A model generated the notes under the pieces. It made no database searches. It worked only from the letters and a program-made list of their open reading frames with translations, and had not been told where the DNA came from. This document shows, one piece after another, positions 1 to 8,922 of a DNA stretch of 64,000 bases. The translations under genes and the position numbers were made by a program. The stretch covers positions 1-64,000 of the forward strand of contig NZ_JAEPQA010000002.1 in the NCBI RefSeq assembly GCF_017640745.1, read 5' to 3'. The stretch comes from Nisaea sp. (GTDB lineage Bacteria; Pseudomonadota; Alphaproteobacteria; Thalassobaculales; Thalassobaculaceae). Within the stretch, counting starts at the first letter, position 1, and each line of letters begins with the position of its first letter.

Positions 1-43
1 CGACTACTAGACCGGAAGGATCGGCCAGAAATCCGATTTTAGG

Positions 44-72
44 GAAGGCGGCGCCGAATGGTGGCCGCCTTC
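44..72. terminator. Hairpin after the sensor kinase gene
   Basis: Nine-base inverted repeat (44-52 with 64-72, eleven-base loop) directly past the stop codon of the minus-strand kinase gene. Neither side carries a convincing T run, so it is a hairpin of terminator-like position rather than a proven intrinsic terminator. It may serve the kinase gene and a plus-strand gene ending left of the window. Confidence 0.3.
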
Positions 73-73
73 T

Positions 74-2248
74 TCAATCTGCAGGAGTTTCCGCCTGGAT
101 ATGGGGCGGGGCCGAGACCGATCGGGACGCGGGGAAGATGATCGTCATCGTGGTCCCTTTCCCGGGCGCGCTGGTGCACTGTAGCTCCGCGTTGTGCAGT
201 TCCGTCAGGCGCTTGACGAGTGCGAGCCCGAGTCCGGCACCTTCCGCCTTGCGCACCATGCTCGAGTTCCCCTGCATGAAGGGCTCGAAAGCGTGGGCCT
301 GCGTTGTCCGGTCCATGCCGATACCGTCATCCGTGACCGAGAGAAGAATGCGCCGGTCCTTTCCGACCTTACAGGTCAGGACAACGTGACCGCCGGCGGG
401 CGTGAATTTCACTGCATTGGTCAGCAGATTGATCAGGATCTGCCGGATCCTGCGCGCGTCCGCCTTGAGCGCATGGCCGCGCATATCCATTTCCGCCCGC
501 ACCTCGACGCCGGCCTCCGCGGCCTGTTCGCGGATCATGCGCAGGCAATCTTCGCCGAGTTCTTCGACGTCGAGGGCTTCCTCGCGCACGGTCTCCTTGC
601 GCGACTCGATGACCGACAGATCGAGCACATCGCCGATCAGGCTGAGCAGGTGGGTACCGCTCGACTGGATATGCCGGGCATAGTCGACATAGTTCCGGTT
701 CTCGATCCTGCCGAGAACCTCACTCGCAATCATTTCGGAGAAGCCGATGATGGCGTTCAGAGGTGTGCGCAATTCGTGGCTCACGCCTGCGAGGAAGCTG
801 GTTTTTGCGGAGTTTGCAAATTCCGCCTCTTCCTTGGCGTGAAGCAGCGCGATTTCCACTTTCTTGCGGTCGGTGATGTCCGAGAGAATTGTGCAGTGCG
901 CATAGGTGTCGCCTGCCTCGGTCCTGAGCGGGAACGACGCCCCGAGAAAGACCCGTTCGCCCGAAGGCGTGGTCAGGGTTACTTCCCGGGCGGCACCTTC
1001 GCCTCTCTCGCTGGCGGCAGTCTCGAAGGCCCTCATTTCGAGGATGACGTCTTCCGTGAACAGGTCATTGTCGGCTTTTCCGATCACCTGGTCCCGGCTG
1101 AAGTCGAATGTCGTCAGGAACTGGCTGTTCGCAATCGTGTACCGGCCGTTCAGATCCTTTGCGAAAATAAGCGCGGGCGCACGGTCGATGACCGCTTCCG
1201 CCCGGTTCTCGCTCGTCCTCAAAACGTCGAAAACCTGCTCGATCGAGCTGCCGAGATTGTTGAAATCCTCGATCGGCCCGGGCTCGAAGGCGGGGATTTC
1301 GCTGTGCTCGCCGGCTGTCGTCGCGGCCATGGTGGCGTAGTTTGCAAGTTTCGAAAGGGATCGCTTGGTGATCGTTCTGACAAAGACGCTGAGAGCGAGC
1401 GAGAGCGCCAGGATCAATCCGGCAATCACGGGAAGCAGGCCGAAATAGGTCGCCCGCAACTGGTCGGCCGGGTTGGATCTCGTGGCGACTTTCAGGACGA
1501 GTGGCGGCCCGGCGGCGGCCGAGAACGGAATGGTTAGAGAGGTCTCGCTTCCAGGTTGACCATTCTGCTTCGCGCCAGGATCGATGCTCTCGTCACGGGC
1601 CGCGTGCGCAAGTTCTGTCTCTTCGACCGTCAAGGCAGCCGAGGCAAGCTCGGTCCGTTCCAGAAGTCCCTGCAGAATGCGCGAATTGTCGTTCAGCATT
1701 ATCCCGGCGATAAGCCTTGCCACGGCATTTCCCGTGTCCGGATCGATGATGCGGGTGCCTTTCACGAAAGCATAGACGGTGACGCCATGTACGGGATCCG
1801 AGCGCAGCAAGCGGACGACCCCGGGCGCGGGATGGTTTGCCGCATGAGTGACGATTGGCCCCGTCCGGCTGGGGTTCGGGCTGACATCGAGGGGAGCCTC
1901 GCTGTCTCGTGGAACCAGAAAGAGAATATCGAGATTCAATCCCTCGGGAGAGTGGAACGCCTGCCGCAAGATCGCGTCCATGCGTGCGTTATCCTCGGCC
2001 CGGATCGCTTGCAGCAGGGCGGGATCGCGCGCCAGTCCTCTGACGTAGCTCTGGAGTTGCAGAAGCTGCTTCTGAAAATGGAGTTCTACGATCAGCCGCA
2101 AATGCTGTTTCTGGCGGTTAAGTTCCTGTTCCAGAACTTTCTGTGCGAACCAGTATCCGGACCAGACGGCGATGGCCGAAACCAGGAGAAGCGCGACGAA
2201 CGTGGCGGCCGCGATGATTGTCGAATATCTGAAATCGCGCGTTGCCAA
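74..2248 (-). CDS. PAS-domain membrane sensor histidine kinase
   Basis: Predicted inner-membrane sensor kinase of 724 residues. A membrane segment at about 12-34 and a second at about 268-292 enclose a periplasmic sensor region of some 230 residues. A PAS domain follows (about 350-465), then the HisKA dimerisation domain with the phosphoacceptor His at about 491 in SHELRTPLN, and a HATPase_c domain with the N box (NLLTNAVKF), DDGIGM and GAGLGLAL. All catalytic motifs of a hybrid-free orthodox kinase are present. The start is a TTG at 2246-2248; no ATG lies nearby that would keep the first membrane helix. No response regulator is adjacent, so the partner is unknown. The ligand sensed cannot be told from the sequence. 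Confidence 0.9.
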   Translation of the reverse strand: MATRDFRYSTIIAAATFVALLLVSAIAVWSGYWFAQKVLEQELNRQKQHLRLIVELHFQKQLLQLQSYVRGLARDPALLQAIRAEDNARMDAILRQAFHSPEGLNLDILFLVPRDSEAPLDVSPNPSRTGPIVTHAANHPAPGVVRLLRSDPVHGVTVYAFVKGTRIIDPDTGNAVARLIAGIMLNDNSRILQGLLERTELASAALTVEETELAHAARDESIDPGAKQNGQPGSETSLTIPFSAAAGPPLVLKVATRSNPADQLRATYFGLLPVIAGLILALSLALSVFVRTITKRSLSKLANYATMAATTAGEHSEIPAFEPGPIEDFNNLGSSIEQVFDVLRTSENRAEAVIDRAPALIFAKDLNGRYTIANSQFLTTFDFSRDQVIGKADNDLFTEDVILEMRAFETAASERGEGAAREVTLTTPSGERVFLGASFPLRTEAGDTYAHCTILSDITDRKKVEIALLHAKEEAEFANSAKTSFLAGVSHELRTPLNAIIGFSEMIASEVLGRIENRNYVDYARHIQSSGTHLLSLIGDVLDLSVIESRKETVREEALDVEELGEDCLRMIREQAAEAGVEVRAEMDMRGHALKADARRIRQILINLLTNAVKFTPAGGHVVLTCKVGKDRRILLSVTDDGIGMDRTTQAHAFEPFMQGNSSMVRKAEGAGLGLALVKRLTELHNAELQCTSAPGKGTTMTIIFPASRSVSAPPHIQAETPAD

Positions 2249-2611
2249 ATCAGACCTGGCTCATGGTTCGGCGTGACGCGGCCTGGAACTTTGGAGAGAC
2301 GAGAGAATCAGGACGAATTGCCGCGGCGTGCCGGACGGTCTCGAAAACGGAACATCTCGCTTCGATCAGCTCGCGAGTTGCTCCATATGCGTATGACTTG
2401 GCGATCCTATTGCGCGACTCCGCCTCGGGCGCAGTTACGGACGCCTTACCTGTCGGCTCTTTCAATTGCCACGTCACGCATTTCTCCCAACTGTTCCCCG
2501 GTCCCAGTTGGCTTGCATCTTTAGGTTAATCGATGGCGCCCTTAAGCAGCAATAGCGCGAGTCTCGCCATGTCCTTCTATAAGGGGTTCGGTTCTTGCGC
2601 TCCGCCGACGT
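2249..2611. other. Intergenic stretch without a supported gene
   Basis: About 360 bases between the ScfR gene and the sensor kinase, both on the minus strand. A 75-codon minus-strand frame (2250-2477) ends just before the kinase start, but it shows no recognisable domain and its composition is not clearly coding. The stretch probably holds the kinase promoter; I see no clear hexamers, repeats or RNA structure. Confidence 0.4.
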
Positions 2612-4048
2612 TCATTCCTCGAAGGAAAACGCCGACGCCTTCTTCATATGCTGATCGGCGCGGATCGTCCGGTTGAGCGGCGGATGGGCGCGCTGGCTGC
2701 AGTCGAGCCGCTCGCAGAGCCGGCAGGAGACACCGACCGGCGTGGCGCCGCTTGCCTTCGGAAGGTCGAGTCCGTCGGCATAGACCAGATGCTTCGCATC
2801 CCTGATCTCGCAGCCGAGGCCCACGGCGAACTGGGGCTGCAGCTGCTGGTGCCAGCCGCCGGCATTGTCGAGGGTGCGGGCGATGGTGAAGAAGGTGGTG
2901 TCGTCGGGCATCCGGGCGACCTGGGTGTGGACCTGACCCGGGGTCCGGAAGGCCTCGTGCACCACCCAGCGCGGGCAGGTCCCGCCGTAGCGGGCGAACT
3001 GGAAGCCACCGCCGTTCAGGCGTTTGGAAACGTTTCCGGCCGCATCGACGCGGATGAAGAAGAAGGGAATCCCACGTGCGCCCGGGCGCTGCAGGGTGGT
3101 CAGCCGGTGGCTGACCTGCTCGAAACTCGCACCGAAGCGGCGGCGGAGCAGTTCGAGGTCGTGCCTGAGTTCCTGCGCCGAGCTCCGGAACGCCTCGTAG
3201 GGCATCAGCACGGCACCGGCGAAATAGTTGCTCAGCGCGACGAAAAGCATGTTCCGGGTCTCGATATCTGCCGGTTCCAGCCGGCCGACAACGCTCTCGA
3301 TCAGCTCATGATGGACCAGCGCGGCGATCTGCGCGGCAACCTGGAAACAGCGCCCTGAGGGCAGCAGGGCCTCGGACAGCAGGATGCGGCGCCCATGCGG
3401 ATCGTAGCGGCGCAGCGTGTCGGTCATGACATGCACCGGCATCACCTTCACCGCGATGCCCTTCTCGCGCTCGAGATAGGCGGTCAGCCCCCGGAAGAGA
3501 TCGTTGCGCTCGAGCTTCGCATCCTTCCAGAGCGCCTCGGCCGCTTCCTCCAGTTCCGGAAAATGATTGGCCTCGCGCTGGTGCAGGTCCCGCACCGCCT
3601 CGACCGGGGAGAGCGGCTGGTCCGGGTCCGGCAGAGGATCGCGTCCGTCGCCGGCCGAGCCGTGCCGCGCATTTTCCCAGACCTGGCGGTAGGCATGATA
3701 GAGCCGCAGCATGGCCTGCGCGGCATTGGGCGAGCGGACGGCGAATTCCTGCAGCTCGACCGGGCGCACCGGCTGGTCCCGGAAAAGGGGATCGCTGAAG
3801 ACTTCCGCCAGTTCGGCGACGATCTTGGCGTCGTCATCCTCGGCGAACTGCTTCAGGTCGAGATCGAATGCCTGGCCGAGCTTGAACAGCAGCGGCACCG
3901 TGACCGGCCGCTGGTTGTGTTCGATCAGGTTGAGGTAGCTCGGCGAGATGCCGATCTCGCCCGCCATTTCCGTCTGGCTCATGCCGAGGTCGGTCCGGAA
4001 ACGCCGGATCTTCGGCCCCAGCATCGCTTTGCGGTCAAGCGCTTCCAT
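2612..4048 (-). CDS. ScfR/RamB-type short-chain acyl-CoA responsive regulator
   Basis: XRE-family transcription factor of 478 residues. An N-terminal helix-turn-helix (about 6-60, with MSQTEMAGEIGISPSYLN) is followed by an IrrE/ImmA-like region containing an HHEL stretch, and a C-terminal DUF2083 domain with a cysteine cluster (SCRLCERLDC). This is the architecture of RamB, MccR and ScfR regulators, which sense acyl-CoA status and control glyoxylate, methylcitrate or acetate genes. It lies head to head with isocitrate lyase, the usual target of this family, across a 260-base AT-rich gap. I chose the ATG at 4048 because GGGAGGA sits seven bases upstream; longer frames start at 4066 and 4072. 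Regulation of aceA is inferred from family and position. Confidence 0.88.
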   Translation of the reverse strand: MEALDRKAMLGPKIRRFRTDLGMSQTEMAGEIGISPSYLNLIEHNQRPVTVPLLFKLGQAFDLDLKQFAEDDDAKIVAELAEVFSDPLFRDQPVRPVELQEFAVRSPNAAQAMLRLYHAYRQVWENARHGSAGDGRDPLPDPDQPLSPVEAVRDLHQREANHFPELEEAAEALWKDAKLERNDLFRGLTAYLEREKGIAVKVMPVHVMTDTLRRYDPHGRRILLSEALLPSGRCFQVAAQIAALVHHELIESVVGRLEPADIETRNMLFVALSNYFAGAVLMPYEAFRSSAQELRHDLELLRRRFGASFEQVSHRLTTLQRPGARGIPFFFIRVDAAGNVSKRLNGGGFQFARYGGTCPRWVVHEAFRTPGQVHTQVARMPDDTTFFTIARTLDNAGGWHQQLQPQFAVGLGCEIRDAKHLVYADGLDLPKASGATPVGVSCRLCERLDCSQRAHPPLNRTIRADQHMKKASAFSFEE

Positions 4049-4104
4049 CGCTCTGTCCTCCCGCATCCGCAAAGGATGTCCTGTCAGCTTATGGCGCTTT
4101 CGCT

Positions 4105-4114
4105 ATTGCACAAT
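4105..4114. promoter_or_regulatory. Candidate ScfR operator half-palindrome
   Basis: ATTGCACAAT, an inverted repeat ATTG/CAAT, lies in the AT-rich divergent region between the ScfR-type regulator and isocitrate lyase. It loosely resembles the TTTGCAAA-like sites reported for RamB/MccR regulators. The match is partial, so this is only a pointer. Confidence 0.25.
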
Positions 4115-4157
4115 GATTTTCACGATTTTCAAATCCATGCCATTTAATTTTACAAGT

Positions 4158-4185
4158 TTGACAGATTTACTTTTTTACTTTCAAT
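4158..4185 (+). promoter_or_regulatory. Candidate isocitrate lyase promoter
   Basis: A perfect TTGACA (4158-4163) is followed after 16 bases by TTCAAT (4180-4185), within an AT-rich stretch unusual for this genome. It is correctly oriented for the isocitrate lyase gene starting at 4312. The -10 match is modest. Confidence 0.4.
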
Positions 4186-4311
4186 GGCTTATGGACCGTT
4201 CGGATTTTCTCCCTCAGGCTCGTTTCAGTTTTGCGGCGCACACAGACAACGACAGGTGCCGCAGCGGAGACCGACAGCCACGCGACGCGGTCGCGAAACG
4301 AGGAGAGAGAC

Positions 4312-5616
4312 ATGTCTGGTGAGTTCGAGAAACTGACGTCCACCGCTTCCGGACGCTTCGACAACGTGAAGCGGGATTACACCACGGCGGATGTCGAGCG
4401 GCTGCGCGGCACGGTCCGGATCGAGCACAGCCTCGCCCGCCGTGGTGCGGAGCGGCTCTGGAAGTCGATCCATGAGGAGGATTTCGTGCATTCCCTCGGC
4501 GCCGTGACCGGTGGCCAGGCGGTGCAGATGGCCAAGGCCGGCCTCAAGGCGATCTATCTCTCCGGCTGGCAGGTCGCGGCCGACGCGAACGTCGCCGGCG
4601 CGATGTATCCGGACCAGAGCCTTTATCCGGCCAACAGCGGCCCGGAACTGGCCCGCAAGATCAACAATTCCCTGCTGCGGACCGACCAGATCCATCACCT
4701 GGAAGGCGACGACAGCACCGACTGGATGCTGCCGATCGTGGCCGATTGCGAGGCCGGTTTCGGAGGCGCGCTGAACGCCTACGAGCTGACCCGGGCCTAT
4801 ATCGATGCGGGCGCCGCCGCGGTCCATTTCGAGGACCAGCTGGCTTCCGAGAAGAAGTGCGGTCACATGGGTGGCAAGGTGCTGGTCCCGACCCAGCAGC
4901 ACATCAACACCCTGAACGCCGCGCGCCTCGCCGCCGATGTCGAGGGCGTGCCGACCCTGGTGATCTGCCGCACCGACGCGGAGAGCGCCAAGCTGGTCAC
5001 CAGCGACGTCGACGAGCGCGACCGTCCGTTCCTCACCGGCGAGCGCACCGCCGAGGGCTTCTTCCGCCTGAAGGACGGCACCAGCTTCGAGCGCTGTGTC
5101 GCCCGCTCGCTCGCCTACGCGCCCTATTCCGACCTCCTCTGGATGGAGACCTCGACGCCGGATCTCGAGCAGTGCAAGCGCTTTGCCGAAGCGATCCGCA
5201 AAGAGTTCCCGGACCAGATGCTGGCCTATAACTGCTCGCCCTCCTTCAACTGGTCGGCGAACCTCGACAAGGACGATATCGCCCGCTTCCAGCGCGAGAT
5301 CGGCGCCATGGGCTACAAGTACCAGTTCGTCACCCTGGCCGGCTTCCATTCGCTGAACTACGGCATGTTCGAGCTCGCCTCGGGTTACCGCGATCGCGGC
5401 ATGGCGGCCTATTCCGAACTGCAGAACGCCGAGTTCGCCGCCGAGGCGCGCGGCTACAGCGCGACCAAGCACCAGCGCGAGGTCGGCACCGGCTACTTCG
5501 ACGCGGTCGCGACCGCGATCAAGGGCGATGCCTCCTCGACCACGGCGCTGACAGGCTCGACCGAGGAAGCCCAGTTCTACGGCGAAGAGGAAGCGGCCCG
5601 CACGGCTGCGGAATAA
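4312..5616 (+). CDS. aceA: Isocitrate lyase
   Basis: Cleaves isocitrate to glyoxylate and succinate, the first step of the glyoxylate bypass needed for growth on acetate or fatty acids. The 434-residue protein has the length of the short bacterial class. The active-site loop KKCGHMGGK lies at about 181-189 with catalytic Cys183; metal-binding DCEAGFGG and the FEDQ motif precede it and the YNCSPSFNW signature follows. The ATG at 4312 has GAGGAGAGAGAC just upstream; a frame extends 27 codons further but is unlike the family. It is transcribed away from the ScfR-type regulator, the likely controller. A large hairpin follows the stop. No malate synthase is in the window. Confidence 0.97.
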   Translation: MSGEFEKLTSTASGRFDNVKRDYTTADVERLRGTVRIEHSLARRGAERLWKSIHEEDFVHSLGAVTGGQAVQMAKAGLKAIYLSGWQVAADANVAGAMYPDQSLYPANSGPELARKINNSLLRTDQIHHLEGDDSTDWMLPIVADCEAGFGGALNAYELTRAYIDAGAAAVHFEDQLASEKKCGHMGGKVLVPTQQHINTLNAARLAADVEGVPTLVICRTDAESAKLVTSDVDERDRPFLTGERTAEGFFRLKDGTSFERCVARSLAYAPYSDLLWMETSTPDLEQCKRFAEAIRKEFPDQMLAYNCSPSFNWSANLDKDDIARFQREIGAMGYKYQFVTLAGFHSLNYGMFELASGYRDRGMAAYSELQNAEFAAEARGYSATKHQREVGTGYFDAVATAIKGDASSTTALTGSTEEAQFYGEEEAARTAAE

Positions 5617-5638
5617 GCAGGGCCAAGGGAGGAAACGG

Positions 5639-5698
5639 GTCCGGGAGAGCCGGACCGGCGGGCGCCACCACACCATTCACGCCCGTCGGCTCCCGGAC
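5639..5698 (+). other. Large intercistronic stem-loop after aceA
   Basis: Two nested stems: outer nine pairs 5639-5647 with 5690-5698, inner ten pairs 5655-5664 with 5680-5689 (one G-T), left bulge of seven bases and a 15-base loop. It begins 23 bases after the aceA stop and ends 26 bases before the next start. There is no T tract, so it more likely stabilises the aceA transcript or partly blocks read-through than acts as a full terminator. Confidence 0.6.
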
Positions 5699-5724
5699 AA
5701 TCGGTGAAGACAAGGAGACAGGAC

Positions 5725-5922
5725 ATGAGCAAGCGTTTTTGGGTCATCGGCGGGGAATACACCGACACCCGCTTCAGCCAGCTGATCGACGGCACCGAGC
5801 AACTGTTCGGCCCGTTCGGGAACCAGAGCGAGGCGCGGGCGGTCTGGGACAAGATCGCCAGCGAGACGCGCAGCATCTGCACGGCCCGCTACACCATCGT
5901 GCAGGAGGGCGCCGCCGGTTGA
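5725..5922 (+). CDS. DUF4170 family small protein
   Basis: Small protein of 65 residues beginning MSKRFWVIGGEY, matching the DUF4170 family of short proteins found across Alphaproteobacteria. Its function is not known. The ATG at 5725 is preceded by AAGGAGACAGGAC, a strong ribosome binding site, and is preferred to an in-frame ATG seven codons earlier. It lies 108 bases downstream of aceA, separated by a large hairpin, and is followed by an intrinsic terminator, so it may be the last gene of the aceA transcript or be expressed independently. No membrane segment or signal peptide is visible. Confidence 0.8.
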   Translation: MSKRFWVIGGEYTDTRFSQLIDGTEQLFGPFGNQSEARAVWDKIASETRSICTARYTIVQEGAAG

Positions 5923-6019
5923 GCCGGAGCGCCGTGGCCCGGGAGACCGGGCGGGACTGACTTCAATCCCTGGCGGTTCGGGCCGTCTCTTGATCTCCGG
6001 CCCGACGTAAGCCTGACTC

Positions 6020-6047
6020 GCCCGGCCTTTCGGCCGGGCTCTTTTTT
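6020..6047 (+). terminator. Intrinsic terminator after the DUF4170 gene
   Basis: Perfect eight-pair GC stem (6020-6027 with 6032-6039, loop TTTC) followed by CTTTTTT. Classical rho-independent terminator closing the aceA-DUF4170 unit, about 90 bases before the tRNA gene. Confidence 0.9.
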
Positions 6048-6134
6048 GTGCGAAGCCGCCCTGGGGCACGCAGCCCGGTTGACGGCACCGCCGCGGGTGC
6101 GCATAACAGCGGACCGGTGCTTTCCGCCGGATCA

Positions 6135-6210
6135 GGGCCTGTAGTTCAGCGGTTAGAACGCACCGCTCATAACGGTGTTGTCGGGGGTTCGAATCCCTCC
6201 GGGCCCACCA
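6135..6210 (+). tRNA. tRNA with CAT anticodon, probably tRNA-Ile2 (lysidine type)
   Basis: A 76-base cloverleaf with encoded CCA: seven-pair acceptor stem GGGCCTG/CGGGCCC (one T-G), D stem GTTC/GAAC, anticodon stem CACCG/CGGTG with loop CTCATAA, T stem GGGGG/CCCTC and loop TTCGAAT. The anticodon is CAT. It is not an initiator tRNA (acceptor 1-72 is a G-C pair and there is no three-GC anticodon stem). The acceptor and body resemble alphaproteobacterial tRNA-Ile(CAT), whose C34 is changed to lysidine to read AUA; elongator tRNA-Met is the alternative. It faces the sucA-like gene, which ends 22 bases downstream on the other strand. Confidence 0.93.
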
Positions 6211-6231
6211 TTCCTTTTCCGATCAGTCGTT

Positions 6232-8922
6232 TCAAAGAGACAGCGCGCGCCTCAGGATCGCATCCTGTTCGCGCTCGTGGCGCTCGATCGATCCGCCGGC
6301 CGCGACCGGCAGGGGCGGGCGGGCGATGACCGGCGCTGTCCGTGAAAGCTCGATTCCGCCGGCCGCGAGCGCGTCGCGGACGAAATGCCAGGCGCCCTGG
6401 TTTTCCGCTTCCTCCTGGAGCCAGACGAACTCGGCCTTTCCGAACGGGGCGAGGGCGCGCCGCACGGCCTCGAGCGGGAACGGGCAGATCTGCTCGACAC
6501 GGATCGGAAGAACGGTTTCTTCCAGTCCGGCCTCTATTCGACGCCGGTCGAAATCGTAGAAGATCTTGCCGGAACAGAGCACGACGCGCCGGACGCGCTC
6601 AGGCCGGGGGCAGGGCGCGGCGATGACCGGTTCGAAGCCGGTCTTCTCGCCCATCTCTTCGAGCGTCGAGACCGCGTCGCGCGAGCGCAGCAGCGATTTC
6701 GGGGCGATGAGGAAGAGCGGCTTGCGCCAGGGCGCCCTGATCTGCCGCCGCAGCACATGGAAGAGATTGGCCGGCGTGCTCGGGTTGGCGAGGATCAGGT
6801 TGCCGCCGGCATAGAGCTGGGCGATCCGCTCGATCTTGGCCGAGGAATGATCCGGCCCCTGGCCTTCCAGCCCGTGAGGAAGAAGGATCGCCAGGCCCGA
6901 GCGGAGCCGCCATTTCGCCTCGGCGGAGACGATGTACTGGTCGACCGCGATCTGCGCGCCGTTCATGAAGTCGCCGAACTGCGCCTCCCAGAGCGTGAGC
7001 TGCATCGGATCGAGCAGGCTGTGCCCGTATTCGAAGCCGAGCACGCCATATTCCGTCAGCGGACTGTTGATCAGCTCCAGCATTCCGGGCTTGTCCACGG
7101 CTGCGGCGAGGGGAATGCAGGTCTCGCCGGTCGCCATGTCATGCACCCGGGAATGACGCTGGGTGAAGGTGCCGCGCACCGCGTCCTGGCCGGAGAGGCG
7201 GACCCGCGAGCCCTCCCCCAGCAGACTGGCGAAGGCGAGCGCCTCGGCGGTGGCGAAATTGATGTCCGTGCCCGACCGGATGGTCTCCGCGCGCGCCTCA
7301 TAGAACCTCCGGACCTTCGGATGGGCGTCGATACCATCGGGGATCCGGCTTGCGGCCAGTCCGATCTCGCGAAGCCGTTCCACCGGGACCCCGGTTGTCA
7401 CGGGCTGCAGTAGGGTTTCTTCGGTGGCCGCCGTCTGCGCGGTCCACGCACCGTTCTGGATGCTTTCCTCGTTCGGCATCACGTCCGCCGCCCGATCGAA
7501 GCCGTCCTGCAGGCGGATGCGGTAGGCCTCGGCGGCGGCGTCGGCGGCGGCCAGAAGATGCGGTGCCCTGTCCCGGAACCTCTCTGCGGCGATCTGCCGG
7601 AGAGTCGGGTGGCTGTCGATCCGCTGCCACATGCCGGGCTGGGTGAAGCGCGGTTCGTCAAGTTCGTTATGGCCGTTGCGGCGGTAGCAGACGAGGTCGA
7701 TCACGATGTCCCTGCCGAACCGGGCCCGCCAGTCCATCGCGAGCCCGGCGACCCGCGCCACGGCCTCCGTATCGTCGCCGTTGACGTGCAGGACCGGCGC
7801 GCCGCCGAGTTTCGCGACGTCGGTGCAGTAATGCGCGCTCCGGCCTTCCGAGGGCATCGTGGTGAAGCCGATCTGGTTGTTGACGACCAGATGGATCGAG
7901 CCGCCAGCGCTGTAGCCGTCGAGGCCGCCGAGCTGGAGCAGTTCGGCACTCAGACCCTGCCCGGCGAAGGCGGCGTCGGTATGGGCGAGGATCGGGAGGG
8001 TCGCGCCCGTTCCGCCGTCGTCCCGGCGCGTCTTCGCGCGGGCATAGCCGAGGGCAACCGGCGCGACGACCAACAGGTGGGAGGGATGAGGAAGGATGGT
8101 CAGCGCCAGGTTTTGCCCGCCGCTTTCAGAGCGGCCCACATAACCGAGATGATAGGGAACGTCCCCGGTGAAGGCGGCGCCGTCCGAAAGGTCGCGGCCC
8201 ATCAGTTCGGCGGCCAGGGTAGCGGGGTTCTTGCCGAAACCGACCGCGAGCGTCGCGAGGCGCCCCCGGTGCATGCCGCCCATCACGACCTCCTTCACGC
8301 CGTGGCCGGGGGCGGTGCGCAGCAGTTCCCGCAGCAGCACGATGGAGGCCTCCGCCCCCTCGCTGCCGAAGCGCTTCTTCGCCGTGAACTTCCTGTGCAT
8401 GAAGGTCTCGAACGCGTCGACGAGCGCGATGGAGTCGAGGGTTGCCGCCAGCGCCGCTTCGGTGAGCGGCGTCGAGACCGCCTTCTCGAAGGCCTCGTGG
8501 AGCCAGGCCCTTTCCGCCTCGTCCTGCAAGTGGCTGGCCTCGAGCGCGGCGGGCCCGCAATAGACCGACCGCAGCAGGGTGTCGGCCTCGGCGAGGGGAC
8601 GCTGACGCGTCTCGCCGGCGAGGCTCAGCCCGGCGCTCTGCCGGCCTGCCGCTGCGATCCGGTCCCTCAGCCGCGAAAGGACCGGGTCGCGGTGCTCGTT
8701 CGGCGCAAGCGGGTCCAGGTCCGCCTCCAAATGGCCGAAGCGCCGGTAGGCATCCTGAAGATCGTGTGCCAGGGCCGAAGCGCCGGATGCGGCATTGGAG
8801 CCGCCGCCGTCGAGGCTGTCGAAATGGATCGCCAGGTCGGCGGGGACCGAGTGGCGGTCGCGCCGGTAGCGGGCATAGAGATCGAGGAAATAGGCGTTGT
8901 CTTCCCCGGAAAGGGTGCTCAT
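6232..8922 (-). CDS. 2-oxoglutarate dehydrogenase E1-like thiamine diphosphate enzyme
   Basis: Thiamine-diphosphate enzyme of the 2-oxoglutarate dehydrogenase E1 family, 896 residues, somewhat shorter than typical SucA (about 930-990). Family motifs are intact: HRGRL, GDVPYHLG, VVNNQIGFTT, CYRRNGHNE, FTQRHSRVHD, FEYGHS and WEAQFGDF with LLPHGLEGQGPDHSSA. The conserved HGDAAFAGQG is changed to HTDAAFAGQG. The N-terminus carries the short E1o segment (DNAYFLDLYARYRRD) that normally docks onto E2. No E2 (sucB) or E3 (lpd) gene is beside it, unlike the usual sucAB operon. It could therefore be a second, diverged copy or a 2-oxoglutarate decarboxylase-like form. Conversion of 2-oxoglutarate is known for the family; its place here is inferred. 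Confidence 0.85.
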   Translation of the reverse strand: MSTLSGEDNAYFLDLYARYRRDRHSVPADLAIHFDSLDGGGSNAASGASALAHDLQDAYRRFGHLEADLDPLAPNEHRDPVLSRLRDRIAAAGRQSAGLSLAGETRQRPLAEADTLLRSVYCGPAALEASHLQDEAERAWLHEAFEKAVSTPLTEAALAATLDSIALVDAFETFMHRKFTAKKRFGSEGAEASIVLLRELLRTAPGHGVKEVVMGGMHRGRLATLAVGFGKNPATLAAELMGRDLSDGAAFTGDVPYHLGYVGRSESGGQNLALTILPHPSHLLVVAPVALGYARAKTRRDDGGTGATLPILAHTDAAFAGQGLSAELLQLGGLDGYSAGGSIHLVVNNQIGFTTMPSEGRSAHYCTDVAKLGGAPVLHVNGDDTEAVARVAGLAMDWRARFGRDIVIDLVCYRRNGHNELDEPRFTQPGMWQRIDSHPTLRQIAAERFRDRAPHLLAAADAAAEAYRIRLQDGFDRAADVMPNEESIQNGAWTAQTAATEETLLQPVTTGVPVERLREIGLAASRIPDGIDAHPKVRRFYEARAETIRSGTDINFATAEALAFASLLGEGSRVRLSGQDAVRGTFTQRHSRVHDMATGETCIPLAAAVDKPGMLELINSPLTEYGVLGFEYGHSLLDPMQLTLWEAQFGDFMNGAQIAVDQYIVSAEAKWRLRSGLAILLPHGLEGQGPDHSSAKIERIAQLYAGGNLILANPSTPANLFHVLRRQIRAPWRKPLFLIAPKSLLRSRDAVSTLEEMGEKTGFEPVIAAPCPRPERVRRVVLCSGKIFYDFDRRRIEAGLEETVLPIRVEQICPFPLEAVRRALAPFGKAEFVWLQEEAENQGAWHFVRDALAAGGIELSRTAPVIARPPLPVAAGGSIERHEREQDAILRRALSL

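Noticed and set aside
194-1537. 447-codon plus-strand frame opposite the sensor kinase
   Set aside because: Antisense shadow of a gene with complete kinase motifs; the translation has no domain.
2250-2477. 75-codon minus-strand frame just upstream of the kinase start
   Set aside because: No recognisable features and no ribosome site; kept only as intergenic sequence.
4225-5676. 483-codon minus-strand frame opposite isocitrate lyase
   Set aside because: High-GC antisense shadow; isocitrate lyase on the plus strand is certain.
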